NCBI RefSeq assembly: GCF_004363095.1
Contig: NZ_SNYO01000003.1
Coordinates: forward strand, 558,001-622,000
Length of the DNA: 64,000 nt
Reading direction: 5' to 3'
From: Actinomycetospora succinea
Lineage (GTDB): Bacteria; Actinomycetota; Actinomycetes; Mycobacteriales; Pseudonocardiaceae
Below the pieces are notes generated by a model. The model did not search any database and was not told the origin of the DNA. It worked only from the letters and a program-made list of their open reading frames with translations. The translations under genes and the position numbers were made by a program. Positions 24,720 through 33,100 of the stretch are shown here, piece by piece; the first letter of the stretch is position 1, and every line of letters begins with the position of its first letter.

Positions 24720-27308
24720 TCACGACAGGTTGAGCACCGCGAGCACGCCGCCCTGGATCGTCGAGACGTAGCCGGTGCGCCCGTCGGGGGTGACGGTCAC
24801 GCTGCTGGGGCCCGCCGGGGTCGGCAGCGTCGCGGTGACGGCCAGGGTCTGCGCGTCGATCACCGACACGGTGTTGCTCTTGTTGTTCGCGACGTAGGCG
24901 AACCGCCCGTCGGGCGCCCAGGTGATCTCCTGCGGGTTGTCGCCCACCGGGATGGTCGCGACCAGCGTGTTCGTGGTCGTGTCGATCACCGTGACGTTGT
25001 CGCTGTCGTAGTTCACGTTGGCGAGCAGCGGGCGGACCGGGTTTACCGCCACGCTGTGGGGGCTGGTGCCGACCGGGACCTCCGCGATCACGCCGTAGGT
25101 CGCGGTGTCGAGCACGGTGATCAGGTTGGACTCGTGGTTGGGCGTGTAGGCGCGCGTGCCGTCGCGGGAGAACTCGACCCAGTGGGGGTTCGGCTTCACC
25201 TTCACGTCGCGGATCAGGGTGTTCGACGCGGTGTCGATGACCGAGATCGACCCCGAGTCGTGGTTGGGCACCCACAGCCGGGAGCCGTCAGGCGACACCG
25301 CCGCGGCGAACGGCCGGGTCTGCACGGGGATGGTCGCGACGACCTGGTTGGTCGTGGTGTCGAGCACCGAGACCGCGGCGATCGTGCGGGCGTCGTCGAA
25401 GACGCTGACGTAGACCCGCTTCCCGTCGGGCGAGAACGTCAGGTACTGCGGCGGCCCGGACGTGATCGCGATGGTGGCGGTCACCGCGTTCACCGAGGTG
25501 TCGACGACCGTGACGACGCCGGCGGTCCGGTTGGCGACGTAGACGAGCCGGCCGTTCGGGGAGACCTGCGCGTACCCGGGGGTCTGGCCCGCGGGGATCG
25601 TCGCGCCGAGGGTGGGGATCGGGACGCTCGCGGCGACGGTGGTCGGCGGCGGCGCGTCGGCCGCCTCCTCCTGCGGGGTGCTCGCGCCCAGCACGCGGAA
25701 GCCGACGACGGCGGCCCCCACGACGAGCGCGAGGGCGAGCACACCGGCGACGACCGCCAGGATCCGCCGGCGTGACGGCGCTCCCGAGGGTCGCGGGGGC
25801 GGCGGGGGACTCGTGGCGGCGGCCGGCCCGGTCGGCGGGACCGGCCCGATCGGGCCGGTCGGGGCGTCGTCCTCGGCGGGGACGCGGGCCGGTCCGGTGG
25901 GGCCCGGGGGACGGGTGCCGCCGGAGCCACCGGAGTGGCCGGAGTGGCTGCGGCCGGCGCCCGTGCCGACCGTGGCCGCCTCGTCCGCGGGCCGCGTGCC
26001 GGCGCCGCCGGGCGAGAACGCCGTGGTCAGGCCCTCGTCGGTGGGGGTGGCCGGCGGGTGCGACGGCTGCTGGGGTGCCGGCGGCGGGCCGGCCGGGGGT
26101 GCGGCGGTCGTCGCCTGCTGGACGTACGGCTGGTCGGGCCGGTAACCCCCGCCCGCGGGGAAGCCGCCCGACGGCGGACCGACCACCGGCATCGGCCCCG
26201 ACGGCGGCGACGTGCGGGCTGCCGGCGCGTACGGGCGCCCCGAGGACTCGGGCAGCGCGTCCGCCAGGATCGCTGCGCCCAGCGCCACGGCGTACTTCGG
26301 GTGGGTGTCGACGACGGTCGGGCGCCCGATCTCCGCGGCCACCATCTCGGCGACGAGCGGGATGCGCGAGGAGCCGCCGACGAGCAGGACCGCGCTGAGC
26401 TCGGAGGCCTCGACGTGGGCGGAGCGCAGCGTGCGGGCCAGCGCGGTCACCGTGGTCTCGAGCGGCGCGCGGACCATGTCCTCGAGCTCGGCGCGCGTGA
26501 TCGTGACGTCGAAGTGCCGCCCGGGCAGGAACACCGGGACCACGGTCTCGGTGTCGACCGAGAGCGCCTCCTTGGCGAGCACGCAGTCCTGGCGCAGGCG
26601 TGCGAGGGCGACGCTGGTCGTCGGGTCGCGGAGGTCGAGGTCGTCGAGCACGCCGCCGGAGGCGTGGTTGACGTGGGCGAGGACGGCCTCGTCGAAGTCG
26701 ACGCCCCCGAGGCGCTCGATCCCCTCGGGCGACCCGAGGATCTCCACGCCGCCGTCGCGGGCGCGCAGCACGGTGGCGTCGAACGTGCCGCCGCCGAGGT
26801 CGTAGACGGCGATGACCTCGCCGTCGCGCAGCGCGTGGGAGGACGCGTAGTGCGCGGCGGCGGCGACGGGCTCGGTGACGGTCGGCGGGTTCTCCAGCCC
26901 GGCGAGGGCCGGCACCTCCTCGAACAGGCCGCGGCGGAACGGGCCCCAGTTCGCCGGGTGGGTCAGCACCACCCGGTCCGGCTTGCCGCCCTCGGTCTCG
27001 GTGACGCTGGTGAGGACGTCGCGCAGCAGGGCGGCGAGCAGCGTGGTGACCGGCTGCGACGTCCCGCCGAGCATGACCGGCGTGGGGTCGCCGAGGCGCC
27101 GCTTGAACTCGCGGCCCTGGCGGTCGGGGTTGCTGACGGCCCGGCGGGCGGCGGCGTCGCCGGTGAGCAGGGAGCCGTCCTCGCGGAGGTAGACCACCGA
27201 GGGCGTCGCGACCGACCGGTCGCCGAGGCTGACCATCTCGACCTGGTCGTCCCGCGCGATCGCCGCGGCGACGAACGTCGTCCCGATGTCGACACCCAGG
27301 CTGTACAT
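24720..27308 (-). CDS. Hsp70-family ATPase fused through a membrane helix to a YVTN beta-propeller
   Basis: The 862-residue protein has an unusual layout. Residues 1 to about 375 are an Hsp70/actin-type ATPase: phosphate-1 LGVDIGTTFVAAAI, phosphate-2 VYDLGGGTFDATVL, adenosine motif VLLVGGSSRIPLV. No Hsp70 peptide-binding domain follows. Instead comes a Pro/Gly-rich linker (about 375-512), one membrane helix (about 513-540), then about seven YVTN/YncE repeats with VSPNGRLVYVANR-like blades to the C-terminus. This places the ATPase in the cytoplasm and the propeller outside. The start is ATG 27308. It probably couples an outside sensor to a chaperone-type ATPase; that role is inference. Confidence 0.88.
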   Translation of the reverse strand: MYSLGVDIGTTFVAAAIARDDQVEMVSLGDRSVATPSVVYLREDGSLLTGDAAARRAVSNPDRQGREFKRRLGDPTPVMLGGTSQPVTTLLAALLRDVLTSVTETEGGKPDRVVLTHPANWGPFRRGLFEEVPALAGLENPPTVTEPVAAAAHYASSHALRDGEVIAVYDLGGGTFDATVLRARDGGVEILGSPEGIERLGGVDFDEAVLAHVNHASGGVLDDLDLRDPTTSVALARLRQDCVLAKEALSVDTETVVPVFLPGRHFDVTITRAELEDMVRAPLETTVTALARTLRSAHVEASELSAVLLVGGSSRIPLVAEMVAAEIGRPTVVDTHPKYAVALGAAILADALPESSGRPYAPAARTSPPSGPMPVVGPPSGGFPAGGGYRPDQPYVQQATTAAPPAGPPPAPQQPSHPPATPTDEGLTTAFSPGGAGTRPADEAATVGTGAGRSHSGHSGGSGGTRPPGPTGPARVPAEDDAPTGPIGPVPPTGPAAATSPPPPPRPSGAPSRRRILAVVAGVLALALVVGAAVVGFRVLGASTPQEEAADAPPPTTVAASVPIPTLGATIPAGQTPGYAQVSPNGRLVYVANRTAGVVTVVDTSVNAVTATIAITSGPPQYLTFSPDGKRVYVSVFDDARTIAAVSVLDTTTNQVVATIPVQTRPFAAAVSPDGSRLWVPNHDSGSISVIDTASNTLIRDVKVKPNPHWVEFSRDGTRAYTPNHESNLITVLDTATYGVIAEVPVGTSPHSVAVNPVRPLLANVNYDSDNVTVIDTTTNTLVATIPVGDNPQEITWAPDGRFAYVANNKSNTVSVIDAQTLAVTATLPTPAGPSSVTVTPDGRTGYVSTIQGGVLAVLNLS

Positions 27309-27505
27309 CGGCCGCCTCCCCCGATATTGCTACGCATCGTAACTGTCACGGGGAGGAAAGCCGAGTGGCTGCACCGATGGATCGAGGAGGCGTCCGGCGC
27401 CGTTGCGGACAGTCGCCGCGGCCCGGGCGCAAGGGGGGTAAACCCCACCCCGCCCTCGGGTGGGCACCCTTCCCGCCCTACGCGCCGTGCCCGGACCATG
27501 ACGTC
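27309..27505. promoter_or_regulatory. Divergent promoter region between the Hsp70-like gene and the kinase cluster
   Basis: This 197-bp gap separates genes running away from each other. The half nearest 27308 is relatively AT-rich, with TACGCATCGTA (27331-27341) bearing TACG/CGTA arms. Promoters for both directions must lie here. I cannot define their -35 and -10 boxes with confidence. Confidence 0.4.
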
Positions 27506-28120
27506 ATGACACCGGACTCGCTCCCCGCGGTCCTCTCCGGTGGAGACGGAGCGGAGCGGAGCTCGACCGTCGGCGTCGGCGCCGACGACCCCTGGCACCA
27601 GCGCATGCGCCTGGAGCGCGAGCTGCACGACGGGCCCGCGCTGCGGCTCTCGGCGCTCGCCCTGCGCCTGGGCCTGATGAGCCACCGCTGCGAGGACCCC
27701 GCGCTCGCCGAGGGCATCGCCGGCGTCCAGGACGAGCTGCACGCCGTCCTGGAGGAGCTGCGCAACCTCGCGGGGAAGCTCTACCCGCCGATCCTGGACG
27801 AGGCGGGCCTCGGGCCGGCGCTGCGCCAGGTCGCCGAGCACACCGACGCCCCGATCGCGATCGTCGACAACTCCGAGCGCTTCGGGCCCGCGCTCGAGGG
27901 CGCGACGTACTTCGCGGTCGCCGAGTGCCTCGCCGCGCTGCCGGTCGGCGCGCCCGCGGTCGAGGTGGCGATCAGCCGCGAGGGCGACGAGCTCGTCCTC
28001 GCGGTGACCGGACTGGAGCCGGGCGCCACCGGGCGCCTGCAGGAGACCGCGCGCTCGCTGGGCGGGCGCGCCGACGTGGGGCCCTCGGGGTCCGTGACGG
28101 CGAGGATCCCGTGCGCGTAG
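27506..28120 (+). CDS. Degenerate NarL-type histidine kinase (HisKA_3 region, ATP site lost)
   Basis: The 204 residues begin at ATG 27506 and have no membrane segment. Residues about 35-100 form a HisKA_3 dimerisation region with the phospho-acceptor motif RLERELHDGPALRLSAL. The C-terminal half resembles an HATPase domain in overall pattern (TYFAVAECLAAL, then RSLGGRADV), but the N-box Asn is missing and no DxGxG box is visible. It should be phosphorylated by another kinase, or act as a scaffold or phosphatase. It overlaps the response-regulator gene by 10 bp. Confidence 0.72.
   Translation: MTPDSLPAVLSGGDGAERSSTVGVGADDPWHQRMRLERELHDGPALRLSALALRLGLMSHRCEDPALAEGIAGVQDELHAVLEELRNLAGKLYPPILDEAGLGPALRQVAEHTDAPIAIVDNSERFGPALEGATYFAVAECLAALPVGAPAVEVAISREGDELVLAVTGLEPGATGRLQETARSLGGRADVGPSGSVTARIPCA
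27542..27568 (-). repeat. Dispersed repeat element, inverted copy inside a kinase gene
   Basis: Reading GGAGACGGAGCGGAGCGGAG then CTCGACC on the plus strand, this is the reverse complement of 24616-24643 with one mismatch over 27 bases. It encodes GDGAERSST near the N-terminus of the degenerate kinase. The two copies flank the Hsp70-like gene in inverted orientation. Confidence 0.75.
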
Positions 28121-28776
28121 CCCTGGCCGAGGACGGCGCCCTCTTTCGCGAGGGCCTCCAGATGCTGCTCGAGGCCGCCGGCCACGAGATCGTCGGCTCG
28201 GTGGCCGACGGCGACGCGATCGTCCGGTTGCTCGCCACCGAGCCGGTGGACGTGGCGATCCTGGACATCCGCATGCCCCCCGAGCCCGACGGCGGCCTCA
28301 CCGCCGCCGAGCGCCTGCGTGCGCTGCACCCGGACATCGGGCTGCTGTTCCTCTCGCACTACGCCGAGTCGCACTACCTCATGCGGATCCTCGGGATCGG
28401 CACCGAGCGCGTCGGCTACCGGCTCAAGGAGAAGGTCGGCAGCGTCGACGTCCTGTCCGACACCCTCGAGCGCATCGAGGGCGGCGAGATCGTCATCGAG
28501 CCCGTGCTCGCCAAGCGGCTGGTGGAGAAGCCCCAGGGTGACAAGAAGGGCCTGATCTCGGCCCTGTCCGAGCGCGAGATCGACGTGCTGCGGCTGATGG
28601 CCGAGGGCCGGTCCAACAACGGGATCGCGGGCCAGCTGTTCGTCACGCCGAAGGCGGTCGAGAAGCACATCGCGAACATCTTCGACAAGCTCGGGCTCCA
28701 GGCCGACACGGCCGCGCACCACCGGCGGGTCCTCGCCGTCCTCACCTACCTGCGTTCGCAGCGCGAGGACGGCTGA
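28111..28776 (+). CDS. LuxR/NarL-family response regulator
   Basis: The 221-residue protein has a receiver domain (about 1-120) with acidic pocket AED, phospho-acceptor Asp near residue 52 in ILDIRMPP, the LLFLSHY Ser and the LKEKV Lys. A LuxR-type DNA-binding helix-turn-helix (about 150-212) contains LSEREIDVLRLMAEGRSNNGIA and TPKAVEKHIANIFDKLGL. GTG 28111 lies inside the end of the degenerate kinase gene, so they are coupled. It is the only regulator in a cluster of three kinase-like genes. Confidence 0.92.
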   Translation: MRVALAEDGALFREGLQMLLEAAGHEIVGSVADGDAIVRLLATEPVDVAILDIRMPPEPDGGLTAAERLRALHPDIGLLFLSHYAESHYLMRILGIGTERVGYRLKEKVGSVDVLSDTLERIEGGEIVIEPVLAKRLVEKPQGDKKGLISALSEREIDVLRLMAEGRSNNGIAGQLFVTPKAVEKHIANIFDKLGLQADTAAHHRRVLAVLTYLRSQREDG

Positions 28777-28829
28777 CGCCTGGTTCCGGGCCCCCGGGCG
28801 CCCTAGCCTCGCGCCGGAGGGGAGGGCGG

Positions 28830-30167
28830 GTGAGCAGCGACAGCACGACGAGCACCGCCACGGTGGGCACGGCGCCCCTGCGCGTCCACTGGGTGCGCCC
28901 GCTCATCACCGCGGGCGTGGTCGTCGTCGTGCTGGGGGCGGTCGTCGCCGTGGCGTCGGCGCTCACGCCGCCCGACGGGGCCGCGGTGTGGTCGCCCTTC
29001 CTCGGGGCCGCCCTGGCCGTCGTCGTCCTGCGCCTCGCCGGGCCCGCCCTCGAGCGCGTCGCCACCCGCCTCGACCCGCGCCCGACCTCGCCGTACGCGG
29101 CGCTCGCGGCGGCCGGCGCGCGGACGGGGGCCGAGTCGCTGGAGGCGGCGCTGGCCGGGCTCGCGCAGGTGCTCGCCGACGGCACCCGCGCGCGGCGGGC
29201 GTCGATCTGGCTCGCGCTCGACCACGGCCTGGTCCCCGCCGAGGCGGACCCGGCCCGCCCCGAGGTGCTCGTGCCCGACCTCGCGGCGCTGCTCGCGCGC
29301 CCGGAGGTCGACCACGCGGTGCCCGTGCGCAACGGCGACGCGCTGCGCGCCGTGCTGGTCCTCGAGAAGCCCGGGCAGGCCGTGACGCCCGCCGACCGCC
29401 GCCTCGTGCGGGACGTCGCGGCCGGGGCGGGGCTGCTCGTGCGCGCCGCGCGTCTCAACGCCCGGCTGACGGCGCGGGTGCAGCGGGCCGACGACCTGGG
29501 CCGCGAGCTCAGCGAGTCGCGCCGACGGCTGACCCGGGCGCGCGACGCCGAGCGCCGCCGCCTGGTCACCGAGCTCGCGCACGTCACCACCGATCGGCTC
29601 GAGGCGCTGCGCGCGGCGCTCGACGAGGCGGCGACCGCGCTGGACGCCGACGACCCGGACGGCGCCGGCCCGGCGCTCACCCGCGCGCTCGAGGGGCTCG
29701 AGGACCTCATCGACCGGTTCCGGGTGATCGTGCGCGGCGTCTACCCGACCGTGCTCACCGCGCAGGGACCCGTCGGCGCGCTCGAGGAGATGGCCGCCGA
29801 CCTGCCCCGCGCGACCACGGTGGTCGGCAGGCTCCAGGAGCGCCTGGCCTGGGAGGTGGAGTCCGGCCTCTACTACGTGGCCGCGGCCGCGCTGACCCAC
29901 CTCGCCGGCGTCGAGGGCGAGGGCCCGGTCGAGGCCCTCGTGACCCACGAGGGCGGGCAGCTCGCGGTGCAGGTGGGCGCGGTCGTCGACGGCGGCACCG
30001 GGACGGTCGACGCGCTGCGGGCGGCGGTGTCCGAGGACGCCGACCGCCTGGCCGCCCTCGGTGGCCGGCTCCACGTGGAACGTGACCACGGCCGCGTGCG
30101 GATGGTGGCCTCGGTGCCCGACGACCTGGAGCCGGTGGTGGAGTCCTCTCCGGAGGAGCGCGGATGA
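28830..30167 (+). CDS. Membrane histidine-kinase-like protein with GAF-like domain and degenerate ATPase
   Basis: The 445-residue protein has two N-terminal membrane helices (about 23-70), a GAF-like sensor region (about 90-215), a coiled segment, then a HisKA_3-like helix AERRRLVTELAHVTTDRL. The motif keeps a His, but the usual HD pair is altered to HV. The C-terminal ATPase-like region (GLYYVAAAALTHLAG, LAALGGRLHVERD) lacks the N-box Asn and a clear G1 box. It is therefore probably inactive as an ATP-using kinase. GTG 28830 follows GGAGGGGAGGG. Its stop overlaps the next gene by 4 bp (ATGA). Confidence 0.72.
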   Translation: MSSDSTTSTATVGTAPLRVHWVRPLITAGVVVVVLGAVVAVASALTPPDGAAVWSPFLGAALAVVVLRLAGPALERVATRLDPRPTSPYAALAAAGARTGAESLEAALAGLAQVLADGTRARRASIWLALDHGLVPAEADPARPEVLVPDLAALLARPEVDHAVPVRNGDALRAVLVLEKPGQAVTPADRRLVRDVAAGAGLLVRAARLNARLTARVQRADDLGRELSESRRRLTRARDAERRRLVTELAHVTTDRLEALRAALDEAATALDADDPDGAGPALTRALEGLEDLIDRFRVIVRGVYPTVLTAQGPVGALEEMAADLPRATTVVGRLQERLAWEVESGLYYVAAAALTHLAGVEGEGPVEALVTHEGGQLAVQVGAVVDGGTGTVDALRAAVSEDADRLAALGGRLHVERDHGRVRMVASVPDDLEPVVESSPEERG

Positions 30168-33100
30168 CCGCCACGGCCGCGCCGGCGGAGCCGGTCCCCG
30201 CCGTCGCCCGCGCGCGCGGACCGCACCCCGCGACGCTCGGGTGGGCGCTGCTGCTCACCCTCACGTCGCTGTTCTCGTTCGTCTGGCTGGGCCTCGGCGC
30301 GGTCATCGCCCTGGCCGCCTGGGTCCCCGGCCTGGCCGACCCCGCCGCCGACGCGGGGACCTGGTCGCGGGCGATCGCCGACGCCGCCGCCCGCAGCGAG
30401 CCCGCCGGGCAGGCGCTCGTCGACTACGCGCTGTCCGTCGCGGCGATCGTGCTGGCCGTCGCCCTGATGCGCCGCGCACCGCGGTGGTGGGTGGCGCGGT
30501 GGCTGGTCATCGCGCTGGTCGGGTCGGCGGGCGCGTTCAACCTGCAGGCGCACGCCGCGGCGGCCGCGGCGCGCTCCGCGGCCGGGATCGAGATCGGCGG
30601 CGTGCACCAGGTCGTCCTGCACGCCGTCGCCTGCCTCGCCTACGTCGTCGCGCTGCTCCTGCACCCCACCGGCCGCCCCGGCGTCGACATGCGCACCACC
30701 ACCGGGCGTCTCGTGGTCGCCGCCGGGTCGGTCGGGCTGCTCGTGGTCGGGTTCGGGACGGCGCTGCTCCCCCACACGGTGAGCTGCGTGCTGTTCTTCG
30801 GCGCGGTCGTGCCCGGGGCCGGCCTGGTCGCGCTGACCCACCGGCAACGGTCGGGGCGCCTGGGCTCCGAGCAGCGCACGCAGGTCCGGCTCGTGGTCAG
30901 CGTGCTCCTCGCGGCGGTCGTCACCATGGCGGTCCTCGGGGTCATGACCGTCGTCCTGCTGCTGGTCGGGCGCCCGGGGCTCGAGCTGGTCGACCCCACG
31001 GCGCACGGCACCCACGCGCCGACCGGGCCCCTGTTCTGGGCCTCGCGCCTCGCCTCGGTCGCGATCGCGCTCGCCGTGCTCGTCGCCGCCGACCGGCCGC
31101 GCCTGTGGTCCGCGGAGCGGCGCTTCGGACGCGGCCTGGCCCTCGCGGTGCTCGTCGTCCTCGCCGGCGGCACGGTCGTGATCACCGAGGCCGCGCTCGC
31201 GGGGGTCCTCGGCAGCGTGCCGGCCCTGGTGGTCGCGATCCTCGTCGGCGCCGCGCTCTACCCCGTGCTCTCCGAGCGCATCGAGCGCACGGTCGACCAG
31301 CTCCTCTACGGGCGCCGGCCCACCCCGTACAGCGCGCTGGCCGGGATCGTCGCGCTGACCGGCCCGGGCGACGAGGAGGGCCCCGACGTCGCCGCGATCG
31401 CCGAGGCCGTCGGCGCCGGGCTCGGGGCCCGCTGGTGCCGGCTGACCGTCACCCGCCCCGGACTGCGCGACCGCACCTACCGCTGGGCCGCCGCGGGCGG
31501 CGAGTCCGACGGCGACGAGGGGGTCGAGGTGGTCGTGCGCCGCGGCGACGAGCGGATCGGCACGCTGGCGGTCGACCGCGGCGCCGGCGCGGGGCTCGAC
31601 GCCGAACGCCGCCGGCTGCTCGGCGACATCGCCGACAGCCTCACCCCGGTCCTCGAGGCGAGCAGGCTCGGGATCGACCTCGAGCGCCAGCTGCGCGCCG
31701 CCCGCGCCCACGCCGAGCACATCGCGGCCTCGCGGCGCGAGGTCGTCGCCGAGATGGACCACGAGCGCCGCGCCATCGAGCGCGACCTGCACGACGGCGC
31801 CCAGCACCACCTCGTGTCGCTGCGGCTGGGCCTCGGCCTCGTCGAGCACCACGTGCGGGCCGGTCGTGTCGAGACGGCGCGCGAGCGTCTCGCCGACGCG
31901 CTCGAGCGGATCGCGACCGCTGAGTCGAGGCTCGCCGAGACCGCCACCGGCGTGTCCTCGCTGGTGCTCTCCGAGCGCGGCATCGTGCCGGCGCTCGCCG
32001 CGGACTTCCTCGGCGTGCACCCCCCGGTCACCCTGTCCTCCGAGCTCGCCGAGGGCCGCCGCTTCGACACCGACGTCGAGGCCGCCGTGTACTTCTGCTG
32101 CCTCGAGGCGGTGAACAACGCCCGCAAGCACGCGCCCGGCGCCACCGTGACCGTGCGCGTCAGCGAGTCGACGTCCGCCTCCGGCGCGCAGCTGCGGTTC
32201 GTGGTGCGCGACGACGGCCCCGGCTTCGACCCGGCGGTCCTCGGCGACGCGGCGGGCAAGGGGATGCGCAACCTCAGCGCGCGGATCGTCCGCGCGGGCG
32301 GCGGCATCGCACTCGATTCCGCGCCGGGGAAGGGCACGACGGTCGAGGGCCACGTCCCGGTGGCGCCCGCACCGGACGAGCCGGCGCCCGCGGCCCCGGT
32401 CGAACCGCTGTCCGAGGCCGACGCCGGCGACGTCGGGCCCTCGCTGCTCGACCGCCGCACGCTCACCCTCACCGGGCTGACCGACCGGCCGCCCTCGACG
32501 ACGGCGCCGGTCCGCCGCCCGCCGTCGCCGCCCCCGCCCCCCGGTGCGACGGGCCCGACGGTCCCGATCACGCCGGAGCACGCGCCCGCCGGGACGGACG
32601 CCGTGGTCGTCGCGGACCTCGCAGGACCGTCCCCCAGCACGGCCGTGACGGCGAGGGTCCTCACGCCGGGTGCTGACGAGCCCGATCGGGACGACGTCGC
32701 GGAGCCGGACGACGTGGCGGAGCCGGATGCCGTGGCGGAGCCGGATGCCGCGGCGGAGCCGGACGACGTGGCGGAGCCGGACGCCGCGGCGGAGCCGGAC
32801 GCGGCGACCGCACCGGAGGTCGCGGAGCCGGACCCCGGCGAGGACAAGCCCGAGGACTCCGCCGCCGACGAGCCCGAGGACTCCGGCGAGGACGAGCCCG
32901 CCGACGCCGCCGAGGACGAGCCCGACGCGGGACCCGGCGACTCCGGCGCGCCGCCCGCCTCCGACGGCGCCCCGAGCCCGATCCCGCGCGCCCCGGAACC
33001 GCGTCGCGAGCCGGTCACCGCGCTCACGCCCTTCGCCGTCGTGCCGAGTCCCCGGGAGTCGTCCCGGACGGTCCCGGTGAGCGTCCCCCCGCACGCCGGG

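Noticed and set aside
32690-32797. CRISPR-like array of evenly spaced repeats
   Set aside because: Units are 18 bp, directly adjacent without spacers, and code for an in-frame acidic linker.
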